From G001797105 sp964528155 (lineage in GTDB: Bacteria; Chloroflexota; Anaerolineae; Anaerolineales; E44-bin32), in assembly GCA_964528155.1 (NCBI GenBank), contig CAZGRL010000004.1, forward strand, positions 1 through 64,000: a DNA stretch of 64,000 nucleotides. The letters run 5' to 3'. Every line of letters starts with the position of its first letter. The stretch's first letter is position 1. The notes under the pieces were generated by a model. It was not told where the DNA came from. It saw only the letters and a program-made list of their open reading frames with translations, and searched no databases. Shown one piece after another: positions 25,357 to 35,335 of this stretch. Both the position numbers and the translations under genes were made by a program.

Positions 25357-26826
25357 CTAGATGTTGCCCAGCAAACCAGTCCTGGCGTTGAACGACTCGA
25401 TCAGCGTATCCATCGCGGCAACCTGCTCGTGGATCCGGCTCCAATAGTCCGGCTGATACCACTGCTCCGTGATCTCTTCGTAAGTCTTCCCCTGCTGTTC
25501 GACCCAGGTGAAATACTTGAGATTGTGGATCCGTCGGCGATCCCAATAGCCCAGTTCTTCCACATGATCCGTCGTGCACCCCAGCAGGTAACGATGGTAG
25601 GCGGCCGCCGCCTCGGTCTCGGTGTACTCGGAGCGCGCCTGGCGCAGTTCTTGCAGGCGACTCTGATACAACTCCATGGAGTCGGTGAACACCGTCAGCA
25701 CCACTTCGTGTTCGCCCAGCTCATACCATCGGGCGAACTTGATCGCCGAGAGCACATTGGCAATGCTTGAGATCCCCAGCAGGTCGAGGTTGTGCACCAG
25801 CGTCTCCGGCACACCCTGCTTCACCAGATAAGCCCGGCCGACCGGTTCATTGAAGAGACGTACCAGACTCAGGCAAGCCTCATCATCGACGGCCATGACC
25901 ATGTCGGTGTTCTTGAGGTTGTGGATCCACGGGATGTGTTTGTCACCAATCCCTTCGATGCGATGTCCGCCGAACCCGTTGAGCAGAAGAGTCGGGCACT
26001 GCAACGCTTCGCTGGCCGCTACTTTGCTCGACGGGAACATCTCTTTCAGGTAGTCGCCGCAACCGATGGTCCCGGCTGAGCCCGTGGTCAGGACCACTCC
26101 ACGGTAAACATCCTGCGGTCCCAGTTCCCTCTCCAGCACTTCTTCCATCGCATGGCCGGTGACTGCGTAGTGCCACAGGTGGTTGCCGAACTCGTCGAAT
26201 TGGTTGAAGACGACGATGTCCGGACGCGTACGCTTCAATTCCCAGACCTTGTCGAAGATCTCTTTGACGTTGCTCTCGACGCCCAGCGTGGCAATGATTT
26301 CGCCCGACACTTTCGAGAGCCACTCGAAGCGCTCGCGACTCATTCCTTCCGGCAAGATGGAAATCGATTCGCAGGCCAGCAGCGTGGCGTCATAGGCGCC
26401 TCCCCGGCAGTAGTTGCCGGTGGACGGCCAGACCGCCTTATGCCGCGTCGGGTCGAATTGGCCGGTCACCAGGCGCGGCACCAGGCAACCGAAGGTCGCC
26501 CCCACCTTGTGCGATCCCGTGGGGAACCACCGGCCCACCAGGCAGAGGATGCGCGCTGGCACGCCGGTCAGGGAGGAGGGCAGCTCAAGGTAGTTGACCC
26601 CGCCAAACCCTCCAGCGTGTGGCGTCGGCTCGTTCTTCCAGGTGATGTGGAACAGGTTCAGCGGCGTAATGTCCCACAGCCCGATGTCTTTCAGCCGGGC
26701 CTTGACGGCATCCGGGATCAGGCTTGGATCCTTCTGCTGCTTGAACGTGGGGATGATGATGTTGCGGTCACGTGCACGCTGCGCGGTTCGGGCTAGACAG
26801 TCATCGTTGATCGTCAGGTCGATCAT
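25357..26826 (-). CDS. PLP-dependent enzyme, cysteine synthase/tryptophan synthase beta-like
   Basis: A 489-residue fold-type II PLP enzyme. The Schiff-base lysine is in TGSHKVGATFG; PSTGNYCRGGA resembles the phosphate/substrate loop and TTGSAGTIGCGDYL the PLP phosphate cup. It is longer than cysteine synthases (about 310 residues), with extra N- and C-terminal parts, like uncharacterised beta-type lyases/thiolases. Reaction unknown. The ATG at 26826 is the first plausible start. Confidence 0.8.
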   Translation of the reverse strand: MIDLTINDDCLARTAQRARDRNIIIPTFKQQKDPSLIPDAVKARLKDIGLWDITPLNLFHITWKNEPTPHAGGFGGVNYLELPSSLTGVPARILCLVGRWFPTGSHKVGATFGCLVPRLVTGQFDPTRHKAVWPSTGNYCRGGAYDATLLACESISILPEGMSRERFEWLSKVSGEIIATLGVESNVKEIFDKVWELKRTRPDIVVFNQFDEFGNHLWHYAVTGHAMEEVLERELGPQDVYRGVVLTTGSAGTIGCGDYLKEMFPSSKVAASEALQCPTLLLNGFGGHRIEGIGDKHIPWIHNLKNTDMVMAVDDEACLSLVRLFNEPVGRAYLVKQGVPETLVHNLDLLGISSIANVLSAIKFARWYELGEHEVVLTVFTDSMELYQSRLQELRQARSEYTETEAAAAYHRYLLGCTTDHVEELGYWDRRRIHNLKYFTWVEQQGKTYEEITEQWYQPDYWSRIHEQVAAMDTLIESFNARTGLLGNI

Positions 26827-26994
26827 GGATCGAGCCTCCGTTGCCCATGGGTTTCTGTTCACTCACAGACCGCTGGCTTCTCTCCTGCATTGATTGAGGG
26901 CGCAGCAGGTTAGTACACCGGGGCGACCCCTGTCTGTCAATCTGCCGTGCTCGTTGTGATCAAAAGGCCTTTTCGTTCCACCAGACGCCTGTGG

Positions 26995-27252
26995 CTATCC
27001 CGAAGATGACTCATCGTAGTGAATGTCTCGCACAAACCGTGCTCGAGTCTCCACTTCGGCCAGCCGGCACGACGCAAACGCAGAGGCTTCAACCATGAGC
27101 TGTCTTGCTTCCCCTTCTGGCAGGGTTGACAGGCTTTTCAGCGTGTGGCCTTTTCCCCGAAGATACTGTTCTATGTACATCCTCTCCAGAGCGCCCTCGG
27201 GCTGGCCTATGACAGATTCGGGCTTCTCCGTAGTTGCGTTCTTCTCGCTCAT
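26995..27252 (-). CDS. Small conserved protein, copy 1 of an 85-residue family
   Basis: An 85-residue protein with GGAGGTGCCTC just before the ATG. The core ALERMYIEQYLRGKGHTLKS, then LPEGEARQLMVEASAFASCR and LAEVETRARFV is nearly the same as in the protein at 57557-57814 on the other strand. It predicts all helix. I know no function. Its position next to unrelated genes in both places suggests a stand-alone regulator or adaptor. Confidence 0.75.
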   Translation of the reverse strand: MSEKNATTEKPESVIGQPEGALERMYIEQYLRGKGHTLKSLSTLPEGEARQLMVEASAFASCRLAEVETRARFVRDIHYDESSSG

Positions 27253-27494
27253 GAGGCACCTCCTTTGGCGCACCAAGAACAACCGCCACATTGATTGCTG
27301 GTCTACGCAACCGCCTCCGCCTCTAGCCGACGCTTCAAGACTGCTTGGCGAGCAACCGAACCGATGCCATTCCCCTTCACAAATTGGATTAACGTGGCAG
27401 TGCCCCGCCCTTTCTCGCCAGCGCCGCCCGTATGTTCGATCCGGTGCGGGATCAGCATGTTGTCGTAGTCTTGACATCGTGCTTATCCTGAATA

Positions 27495-30176
27495 TCAGCG
27501 TCTCTTGGCACCGAGGGGCAGGGGCGGGAGAACCTCCACTACCCGGACGCGGGCGTCTACCACGGACACACCTTCCCCCTCGGGCAACACCACTACCGGG
27601 TTGAGGTCTAACTCGCCGATCTCAGGGATGTCCTCCACCAAGGCGCCCAGCCTGAGGATGACCTGTTCGAGTGCAGCCACATCGTAACGGGGGCCGCCGC
27701 GGTATCCGGTGAGGAGCGGGAAGGTCTTGAGGGAATGGGTCATTTCGCTGGCGTCTCGATCCGTCAGAGGCGTAAGGCGCACCACGATATCCTTGAGCAA
27801 TTCGACGAGAACGCCGCCAGCGCCACAAACCATCACGGGACCAAAGACGGGGTCGTGCGTGATTCCCACAAGCATCTCGACGCCAGCCGGCACCATGGGC
27901 TGGATGAGAAAATCCGTTGCCCTCAATTCTGCCGACTCCAACCGCTTCAGCATCTCCTCTGCCGCCTTTTCCGTCTCCTCACCGCCTGCGAGACCGAGGC
28001 GAACCGCGCCGGCCTCGGTCTTGTGGACCAGCCCCGGCGCGACCGCCTTGAGGGCGACTGGCCCATGTACTCCCGCTGCGATGCGCCCCGCCTCTTCTGG
28101 AGTTGTGGCGTGTAGCGCCTTCACCAGCGGAATCCCATAGCAGTCGAACAGGTATTCGGTCTCCTCCGGAGAGAGCCACTTGCTGCCCTCACGCAAGGCC
28201 TGAGCCACAATCGCCGCCGCCTCTTCTCTTCGCACATCCGGGAAAGTCGGCATCTCGCCTTCGGGAGTGGCAAGCCATTTGCCGTACTGCACCGCCCGCG
28301 CCAGGGCGCGAGCGGCTGCCTCTGGAAAGGGGTAGGACGGGATGCGACTGCGGCCATCTGAGAGAATCTCGGGCAGGCCATGGCTCGCCATGAAGGTGGC
28401 GAGGATAGGTGTGCGCTCTCCCAGTTCCCGCGCCGCCTTCAGGATCACACTAGCGACCTCCTCCGGGCGGAGAGCCATGGGCGGGATGAAGATGACAATG
28501 AGGGCATCTACGTTCGGGTCGCTCGCCACCGCGCGTATGGAACGCGCATAATCGGTGGGTGAGGCTGAGGCGACCATGTCCACAGGGTTCTTAACCCCGG
28601 CCGCCAGAGAGAGAGAACCTTTGAGAACGGCCTGTGTCTCTGGAGACAACTCAGGCACTTGAAGACCCAGATCTTCGCAAGCGTCTGCGGCGAGGATACC
28701 TGCCCCTCCCGCGTTCGTGACGATGGCGACTCGATCTCCCCTGGGGATGGGCTGCGTCGTGAGCAGCGCAGCCACGTCGAACGTCTCGGCGAGGACATCC
28801 GTCCGGATCACCCCGGATTGGTGGAAGAGAGCGTCGACTGTGACATCAGAGGCGACGACCAGGGCGCCCGTGTGCGACTGGGTCGCTCGGAAACCCGCTG
28901 CCGAGCGCCCACCCTTCACGGCGACGATGGGCTTCTTTCTGGCCACGCGCCGGGCGATGCGGGCGAACTTCCTCGGATTGCCAAAAGACTCGAGGTACAG
29001 CAGGATCAGGCCGGTATTGTCGTCGCTTTCCCAGTACTGAATCAGGTCGTTGCCGGAGATATCGGCCTTGTTCCCCACGGAGACGAAGCTTGACATCCCC
29101 AGCCCGAGCCGGCTGGCGTGGTCGATGATGGCGATCCCCAGAGCGCCTGATTGCGAGAGGAAGCCGATTCTGCCCGGCATTGGCTTGAACGGTGAGAACT
29201 GGGCGTTGAGACTGACCTTCGGAGCGGTGTTGACGATCCCCATGCAGTTCGGACCGATGAGCCGCATGCCTGCCTCGCGGCAGACCTCCACCAGCTCCTG
29301 CTGGAGACGAGCGCCCGCCTCACCCGACTCGGCAAAGCCGGCGGAGAGGACCACGAGCGCGTCCACCCCTTTGCGGGCACACTCTCCGGCAACCGGCACC
29401 ACGGCCGGGGCAGGCACCACGATGAAAGCGAGCTCAACGGGGCCCGGGCAGTCGAGGACGGAGCGGTACGCCACCACGGACTGGACGACCTCTGCTCTGG
29501 CATTCACCGGATAGACAGGCCCCTGGAATCCGGCCTCCACGAGATTTCGGAAGAGTTCACCGCCGATGGTGCCGCGCTCGCGCGAGGCGCCGATGACGGC
29601 TACCCCGCGAGGTCGAAAGAACTTCTCCATGGCAGCAACCGCCGCTGCCGCTTCGCGTTGGTCGAAACTTGCCAGCGCCTCGGGCAGGAGGGAAGCGGGA
29701 AAGGTAACGCGTATGAATCCCGGCTCGCTTTTCAGAACCGTAGGGAAACCCAACTGGCGCAAGACTCGGATCATCCGGGCGTTTTCTGGAGCCACCTGCG
29801 CCTCGAGCACCGATATCCCCGCTGCGACAGCCGCTTCGGCCAGTTGGCCGAGGAGTATCGTGCCCAGCCCCTTTCCCTGGTACGCGTCGGCAACCAGGAC
29901 GGCAGCCTCGGCCTTGCCTGGGAGGGTCACCGCGTAGATTGCGTGCCCTATTACGTTTCCCTCACGCGTGGCCTGAAGTGCAAACTGGCCAGCGCCGGGC
30001 ATCAGTCGCTTGGCTGCCTCCTCCGGGTTCATTCCGTGAAGGAAGCGGAGATAGAAGGTCTCGGCAGAGAGACTCTTGATCAAATCCAGCATGGCGGCAC
30101 GGTCATCGGCGCGGACTGGCCGCACGTGAGCCAGAGAACCGTCCCTTAGCACTACGTCGGTCTCGAATCCTTCCAC
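27495..30176 (-). CDS. ADP-forming acyl-CoA synthetase fused to an N-terminal GNAT acetyltransferase
   Basis: An 893-residue fusion. Residues 1-160 are a GNAT domain (YQGKGLGTILLGQLAEA, ENARMIRVLRQLGF). Residues 180-640 are the CoA-binding and ligase domains (GVAVIGASRERGTIGGELFR; GPNCMGIVNT; SQSGALGIAIIDHA with the phospho-histidine region), and the rest an ATP-grasp domain (GIPLVKALHATTPEEA; MVCGAGGVLVELLKD). It may convert acyl-CoA, ADP and phosphate to acid, CoA and ATP; in bacterial relatives the same architecture acetylates protein lysines (Pat). GTG at 30176 is preceded by GGGAGG, whereas the longer ATG form lacks a site. Confidence 0.88.
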   Translation of the reverse strand: MEGFETDVVLRDGSLAHVRPVRADDRAAMLDLIKSLSAETFYLRFLHGMNPEEAAKRLMPGAGQFALQATREGNVIGHAIYAVTLPGKAEAAVLVADAYQGKGLGTILLGQLAEAAVAAGISVLEAQVAPENARMIRVLRQLGFPTVLKSEPGFIRVTFPASLLPEALASFDQREAAAAVAAMEKFFRPRGVAVIGASRERGTIGGELFRNLVEAGFQGPVYPVNARAEVVQSVVAYRSVLDCPGPVELAFIVVPAPAVVPVAGECARKGVDALVVLSAGFAESGEAGARLQQELVEVCREAGMRLIGPNCMGIVNTAPKVSLNAQFSPFKPMPGRIGFLSQSGALGIAIIDHASRLGLGMSSFVSVGNKADISGNDLIQYWESDDNTGLILLYLESFGNPRKFARIARRVARKKPIVAVKGGRSAAGFRATQSHTGALVVASDVTVDALFHQSGVIRTDVLAETFDVAALLTTQPIPRGDRVAIVTNAGGAGILAADACEDLGLQVPELSPETQAVLKGSLSLAAGVKNPVDMVASASPTDYARSIRAVASDPNVDALIVIFIPPMALRPEEVASVILKAARELGERTPILATFMASHGLPEILSDGRSRIPSYPFPEAAARALARAVQYGKWLATPEGEMPTFPDVRREEAAAIVAQALREGSKWLSPEETEYLFDCYGIPLVKALHATTPEEAGRIAAGVHGPVALKAVAPGLVHKTEAGAVRLGLAGGEETEKAAEEMLKRLESAELRATDFLIQPMVPAGVEMLVGITHDPVFGPVMVCGAGGVLVELLKDIVVRLTPLTDRDASEMTHSLKTFPLLTGYRGGPRYDVAALEQVILRLGALVEDIPEIGELDLNPVVVLPEGEGVSVVDARVRVVEVLPPLPLGAKRR

Positions 30177-30657
30177 ACCGGCACCTCCCGGGCCTAACTC
30201 GGTGTTCGAACGAGGACCCATCGCCCTAGATGGTCCTGCTCATGAGCCTGAGGTCCCCCACGATCCCCGCTTGATCGGCCGAGTCCCACAGGGCAGCGAA
30301 GCGCCGCCGCGGCCTGGAAACGCGGGCAGCGTCTTCCTCCCCGGAGCCTGACGGAGGGTCGCCGCTTGGGCCCGCGCATGGTCCACCTGACCCGGCGTCC
30401 ATCTTTCGATCGTGAGGCAATATCCCCGTTCGCGCCTCGGCAGGCGAGTGGTGGGTCCGGCGTGCTGTGCCGGCAGCGTCGCCTCGGGGCGACCAACTCC
30501 AAGCTAACTACGCATACCTCTCGCGCGGTTGTCGGTGGAATCGTCCGACCCGAATCGCAATCCACGAAGTCCCGCCGGCGCCTCCAGGGCGAGATCATGT
30601 TAGTGCCCGGCGGCTGTGCCCGCCGCCAGGAGCCGGGGCCGAAGGTGTAATCCACCA
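30177..30657. other. No gene recognised
   Basis: About 480 GC-rich bases. Long open frames on both strands are low-complexity, arginine-rich shadows with no start signals. It probably carries the promoter of the acyl-CoA synthetase gene, but no clear -35/-10 pair is visible. Confidence 0.4.
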
Positions 30658-31105
30658 TCAATCATCCCCGGTGGATCGGACGATGAGCATAGGCCGGTCC
30701 GCTCGGTGGAGGAGCCCGGCCGCCACGCTGCCATAGAACACGCCGGCCCGGCCGCCGCGGCCGTGACTGGCCATGGCGATCAAGTCCGCACCCTAGCGCT
30801 CGGCAGCGGGTTTCCGAGCGACCCAGTCGCACACGGGCGCCCTGGTCGCCGCCTCGATTCCCTTCTCACGGAACGCACCTTGCTGGCCCGGCGAGGTGAG
30901 CCACAGCCTCGTCCTCTCGCTGCTGGGTGAGGTCGTTACTCAGCTCTACGGTTGTCCCCGGCAAGCCCGTGGCGACGCAGACGGGCTCTACAACCTGCAT
31001 GAAGATGACTTTAGCTTGACAGCAGCGGGCCGACAGCTCGATGTGTCGCAAGATCGCCTCGGCACGCCTCGATCCATCCAAAGGAACCAGGATGGTTTTG
31101 TGCAT
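30658..31105 (-). pseudogene. Universal stress protein, degenerate
   Basis: A UspA-fold gene of normal length (448 bases). It starts MHKTILVPLDGSRRAEAILR. Near 30893 the frame is lost after EDEAVAHLAG; the continuing frame reads GAFREKGIEAATRAPVC, meets an in-frame TAG after KPAAER, and resumes with GADLIAMASHGRGGRAGVFY, GSVAAGLLHRADRPMLIVRS, which contains the ATP-binding GxxGRxGxxxGS pattern. A shift plus a nonsense codon suggests real decay. Confidence 0.75.
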
Positions 31106-31283
31106 GCGAAACTCCTCATCTTGAACGGCTTCCCGCTCGCAACCTCACTGCGGTCTGGCCGTTCCCGAACACTGCGGCACCGATCATGGTCGGATTGGCC
31201 GAAGCGCAGGTCACGGCCGGCAAAGGGGGCCCAAGGAGGGCACTCACCATCCTTGACAGTCGCCATGAGACGCACAGGGCACG

Positions 31284-31946
31284 TCAGACCGTCGAAGTCC
31301 CGCGCACATCCACGGTGCGCTTGACGACCGGCTCGATGGCCTTTCGCAAGACCTCCGCGCTGATGCCGTCCACCTTGAGTAGGACCTCACGATCTTCAGC
31401 GCTTTCGCCGAGAAACGTCCCCAACGCGACGATGTTGCCGCCCGCGCTGGAGATGGCTGTCGTCAGCCGGGCCAACTCTCCGGGCACATTGGGCACAAGC
31501 GCGGTGATCCGGATCCCCGGTTCTCGCGCGCCAAGCATCTCGAGGAACACCTTGAACAGATCGGTTTCGGTCACGATCCCCACCACCTCGCCGTCGCGGA
31601 CGACGGGGAGCCCGCCGATTTTCCTGTCGGCCATCATGCGGGCCGCCTCCTCCAGCGGCGTCTCCTCGGCGATGGTGATGACCTCCCGGGTCATGATCTT
31701 CTCAATCGTGATCCGGCTGAGAAGGTAATGGATCTCCCAAATGCTCAGGCTGGTGGCGTCCGACGGAGCGGCATGCAGCAGATCACGCTCGGAGACAATG
31801 CCAACCAGCCCTCCGCGTTTGTCCACGACAGGCAGGCGCCGTATGTGCTCGGCGCGCATCAAGCTCAGGGCCTCCTGCATCGGCAGCTCCGGGTGGACGG
31901 TGATCACCGGACGGGACATGCGCTCCTTGACTAACATCTCAGACAT
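31284..31946 (-). CDS. CBS-pair plus ACT-domain protein (AcuB-like)
   Basis: A 220-residue cytoplasmic regulator. Two CBS repeats (ERMSRPVITVHPELP...VDKRGGLVGIVSERDLL and IMTREVITIAEETPL...VVGIVTETDLF) are followed by an ACT domain from about residue 142 (ITALVPNVPGELARLTTAIS). CBS pairs bind adenosyl ligands and ACT domains small metabolites. AcuB relatives sit near acyl-CoA metabolism genes; here the ADP-forming acyl-CoA synthetase is downstream. A second ATG at 31937 has better spacing from GAAAGGG. Confidence 0.85.
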   Translation of the reverse strand: MSEMLVKERMSRPVITVHPELPMQEALSLMRAEHIRRLPVVDKRGGLVGIVSERDLLHAAPSDATSLSIWEIHYLLSRITIEKIMTREVITIAEETPLEEAARMMADRKIGGLPVVRDGEVVGIVTETDLFKVFLEMLGAREPGIRITALVPNVPGELARLTTAISSAGGNIVALGTFLGESAEDREVLLKVDGISAEVLRKAIEPVVKRTVDVRGTSTV

Positions 31947-31979
31947 CCCTTTCCGGGAGGCAATCTAAACCTCCCCTGT

Positions 31980-32417
31980 TCAATCGTATGCCCGGCGCGT
32001 CTCTTCATCGGTCAGGATATGACGGATGCGCTCCTGCTCCTTAGGGGACTCCCAGGTCCCGAGTTGCTGGTGCGTCAGATAGTAGTTCTGCGGAATAGGG
32101 TGAGTGCCGATCACCACGTCGAGTTGGTACTTGGCCGGGATGAACTCGCAAAATGCATCCAGCCATGGGCAGGGTGGGTAACCGACGACCAGGCCGGTCG
32201 CCAGGTGGATGACCTGCGCGCCGTTCCTTTTCATCTCGGCCGGCGCATACTCCATGTTGCCGCCGGGGCACCCGTCACATGTGGTATAGCCCACCAGTTC
32301 GACGGGTTCGCCTTCGTAGCGCGCGAATGCGCCCTCCCGATCCCGCAGGGCCCGCAAGCACTTGCCGCCGGCGCAGGTGCGATAGCGATCGCAAATGATG
32401 ATCCCGACTTTCGTCAT
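31980..32417 (-). CDS. CGGC-domain protein, probable metal/redox protein
   Basis: A 145-residue protein. IICDRYRTCAGGKCLRALRD, GYTTCDGCPGGNM and GYPPCPWLDAFC are the cysteine signatures of the CGGC family, thought to bind a metal or Fe-S site. The C-terminal part has IGTHPIPQNYY. Function not established. GGGAG lies ten bases before the ATG. Located between the deformylase and the CBS-ACT gene, on the same strand. Confidence 0.75.
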   Translation of the reverse strand: MTKVGIIICDRYRTCAGGKCLRALRDREGAFARYEGEPVELVGYTTCDGCPGGNMEYAPAEMKRNGAQVIHLATGLVVGYPPCPWLDAFCEFIPAKYQLDVVIGTHPIPQNYYLTHQQLGTWESPKEQERIRHILTDEETRRAYD

Positions 32418-32475
32418 GGCCAACGCTCCCGTGGGAGTCGACGTCGACTCAAAAGCGGCCCGGACCTTCGGACAA

Positions 32476-33018
32476 TTAGGCCGATATGGGCACCCGGACC
32501 CGTCGGCCGTCTTCGTCGACGAGGACACGATACAGGTCTTCCGGCCGCTCGACGCGATCGATGAACAGCAGGCCGTCCAGGTGGTCGATCTCGTGGTGAA
32601 CTACGACGGCATCGAACCCCTCAAAGACTCGATCGAGTGGTCTGCCCTTCCCGTCCAGACCGGCAACGTGAAGATAATGCGGACGGATCGTCTGGCCAAA
32701 AAGGCCTGGAAAGCTGAGGCAGCCATCGAAATCCCTGCGCTCATCGCGCGCCTCGAGGATGGCCGGGTTGATGATGGGCATCGGAGGGTCTGCCTCGCCG
32801 CCCTCCTCGTATCCTGAGCCCAGGCGAACGACCACCACCCGCCGGTGATCGTTCACCTGCGGAGCTCCCAGGCCGATCCCCTCCGGGCGGGCCAGCAGCG
32901 TATCTGTGAGATCGACGATCAACCTGCGCAGGCTTCGATTGAAACCCTGGATCGGCTCACATTTCTTGCGAAGCGCGACTTTCTGGTCAGGATAGAGAAG
33001 GATGTCACGCACGGCCAT
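32476..33018 (-). CDS. def: Peptide deformylase
   Basis: A 180-residue metallo-enzyme that removes the formyl group from nascent proteins. All three motifs are present: GIGLGAPQV (motif 1), DGCLSFPG (motif 2, D instead of the usual E) and VVHHEIDHLDGLLFIDR (motif 3, HExxDH metal site). GGGAGG precedes the ATG at 33018. Length is normal. The motif-2 substitution is found in divergent deformylases. Confidence 0.88.
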   Translation of the reverse strand: MAVRDILLYPDQKVALRKKCEPIQGFNRSLRRLIVDLTDTLLARPEGIGLGAPQVNDHRRVVVVRLGSGYEEGGEADPPMPIINPAILEARDERRDFDGCLSFPGLFGQTIRPHYLHVAGLDGKGRPLDRVFEGFDAVVVHHEIDHLDGLLFIDRVERPEDLYRVLVDEDGRRVRVPISA

Positions 33019-33141
33019 CGTACCCTCCCTTCGACGGTTCCGACGCAAGCCGCGGGGCGCGGTGAAGCGGCAGGCTACACCGCCGAGACGAGCCAGATGA
33101 GCGTCTCCTGGCGAAGCAGGACGGTCGCCCGGCCAGCCTCA

Positions 33142-34053
33142 TCAGTGGGACCCTAGCCTTTCTTCCGGCGCGGGATACCCGGCTTTAGAGGCGTCGAGAG
33201 TATCGATGATCTTCCTCCCGGTATCTCCCAGGTGGGAGATGTCGATCGGCGCCCCCTTCAACCAGGCCGCGGAAACCCCCGCATCTTCAGGTATGGTCGC
33301 GATGGGTTCGAGGCCTTTCTCGGCCAGTCTCTCCCGCAGGTAGCCTTCAATATCTTCGTTCAGGACCTTGTTCAGCACGATCGCTACGTCCTTGAACGCT
33401 GAAGACCCAATCCGCCAACGCAACCAGGCTCGGGCTCTGCAGATGCTTCGTGGCCGGCAATGCCCCGGCCTTGATCTGGAAGACCATGTCTCGCAGGTCG
33501 GCGGCCATCTCGACCGAGGCCGTCGTGGGATCGACGACGACGATGGCTCGATCCAGGCCGGTGATCACGCCGCGCGCCGAGTCTTCGAAGCCCGCCTTGA
33601 AATCCACCAGCATGACCGGGGCCTTGTCCGCGGCGCGCAGCCTGGTATCCCTGGCGATCTTGCCCACCGGGCCATCGCAGCCCGCTCCCGGCCCCAGGCC
33701 GCCGATCTTGCCCGCCACGAGCAGGCTGATCCCTTCCGGGGTTAGAGCGACATACCGTCTAGGCAGTTCATCCAGGATCAGTTCGGCCCCGGCCAACGGG
33801 GCCGGGTCGTCCACCGGGCAGGTAACCAGGCCTCCGCTGAAGACCATGCCTCCGAAGTATTCCATCAGCGGTGCTGGGGCCTGAGCGCCCGGTGCAGTCC
33901 GATGTTGGTCGAATCAGCATCCAGGACACAAACGGGGTAGCCCCGTCGGCGCAGAACGCACGCCAGCAGCACAACCAGCGTGCTCTTGCCGGCGCCGCCT
34001 TTCCCCAGGATTCCGATCCTTTCGCCCATGAGCACTCGTTCGTTCTCATCCAT
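33142..34053 (-). CDS. CooC-like ATPase (two frameshifts in this assembly)
   Basis: A MinD/ParA-fold ATPase of the CooC/Mrp type that inserts nickel into CO dehydrogenase. The first frame has the deviant Walker A ILGKGGAGKSTLVVLLA and VLDADSTN. One missing C at 33875 joins it to PLMEYFGGMVFSGGL, APVMLVDFKAGFEDSARGV and IVVVDPTTASVEM. Around 33410 a second shift leads to FKDVAIVLNKVLNEDI and the tail to 33142. All CooC-type blocks appear in the right order, so the gene is probably intact in nature. It is not next to a CODH gene, but CooS debris lies at 43.7 kb. Confidence 0.75.
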
Positions 34054-34305
34054 CGCTCTTTACCCTTGTGCGCTGACATCTGGCCGTCGGTTCTTCTGGC
34101 CGCCCGCTCATGGCTAGCACAATCACTCCCCGGCCTGAGCGCCCGCCGGCCAACCGGTGGCCTGGGTCAGATCGCCGCTCGATCAGGAACCCCGGCTCAA
34201 GTGAGAACTCGCCAGCCTGGTTTATGTGCATCTTCTCGTCCGGCGGCCCTTCGAAGCCCGCTGGATATCCTCTGCCTGATCGCCGCCAGCGAACGATGAA
34301 ATCGA

Positions 34306-35262
34306 TCACTGCAGTCGCCGCAGGTAATAGCGATGTCCTTCGTAATTCAGCTCCACCAATCGGCGTTCTCTGACCAGACGATCGACGCTGGCCCACTTGT
34401 CGCCATTGCGCCTCAGCAGGTCTTCCACCGCGTCGGCCCTCATCGGGTGGACGGCGGTGATGCTGAGCAAATCCTCTTCGGAGTTCCCCGTGGCGGAAAA
34501 CTCATTGCCCTCATACCCGGTCAGAAGCTCCACCCGGCCAACTTCCCGCGTGACGATCTGGTACGCCCGGTTCAGTCTCTCCTCATCCGCGGGCCGGACC
34601 CATTTCTCGGCCGGCGGGCGCGTAGGAACGGCGAGATAGGCGACGGCGGGCTGCAGCCTGCGCAGGAAGGCGCCCAGCGCCTCCACCTGCTCGAGGCTGT
34701 CGTTCACCCCTGAGACCAGCATGGTCTCGGTGACGAGCACGCCCGCGAAGCTCTCGCGGAAGGCCAGCATCCCGTTTACGATCTTGTCGAGCTTCAGGGA
34801 TCGATGTGGGCGATCAATCTTGCGCCACGTTTTCTCATCGACGGCATCGACCTTGAGGGACACCCGGTCGGCTGCCGCCAAGTCCTCCCTCACCTCCTCG
34901 AGGTGGACCATGGAGCCATTGCTGATCACCGCGATCTTCGGCCCCACATGACGCAGCCCTCGGATCTCCGCCCCCAGGTGAACATTCAGGGTCGGCTCGC
35001 CGTCCGGGACAAACGTGAGAAAGTCGATCCCCTCCCCTCGCTTTCGCACCTCACGAACCTTGGCCTCCACGGCGGCCACTACCGCCATCGGCGAATAGAA
35101 CTCCCGCCGCCGGTCGCTCATCTTGTTTGTGCGCCCGAGCTGGCAGTAGACACAAGAATAGGTGCACACCTTGGGCGGAATGTTGTTGATCCCCAGGCTG
35201 CGTCCAAGTCTCCTGGAGGGGACAGGGCCGAACGCGATATCTAACTGGGCATTGGCGGCCAT
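34306..35262 (-). CDS. Radical SAM protein, intact paralogue
   Basis: A 318-residue radical SAM protein with CTYSCVYC and FVPDGEPTLN; the start IAFGPVPSRRLGRSLGINNI is shared with the plus-strand copy at 7059-8020. The C-terminal helical part (LLTGYEGNEFSATGNSEEDL) probably binds substrate or nucleic acid. Function unknown. GGGAGG lies just upstream of the ATG at 35262; three earlier residues in frame lack such support. Confidence 0.85.
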   Translation of the reverse strand: MAANAQLDIAFGPVPSRRLGRSLGINNIPPKVCTYSCVYCQLGRTNKMSDRRREFYSPMAVVAAVEAKVREVRKRGEGIDFLTFVPDGEPTLNVHLGAEIRGLRHVGPKIAVISNGSMVHLEEVREDLAAADRVSLKVDAVDEKTWRKIDRPHRSLKLDKIVNGMLAFRESFAGVLVTETMLVSGVNDSLEQVEALGAFLRRLQPAVAYLAVPTRPPAEKWVRPADEERLNRAYQIVTREVGRVELLTGYEGNEFSATGNSEEDLLSITAVHPMRADAVEDLLRRNGDKWASVDRLVRERRLVELNYEGHRYYLRRLQ

Positions 35263-35335
35263 GGTGCCTCCCATCCAACGGGCTGCGTGTCAGCCAGGCA
35301 GAAGACGATTGCCCGGCCCCGCCCGTTTTTCATTC

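Noticed and set aside
26961..26972. AAAAGGCCTTTT palindrome after the PLP gene's upstream region
   Set aside because: Perfect but without a loop or T run; too short to call a terminator or operator.
34046..34231. 61-codon minus-strand frame overlapping the CooC-like start
   Set aside because: The overlap suggests coupling, but there is no good start signal, no family resemblance and a composition like noncoding frames.
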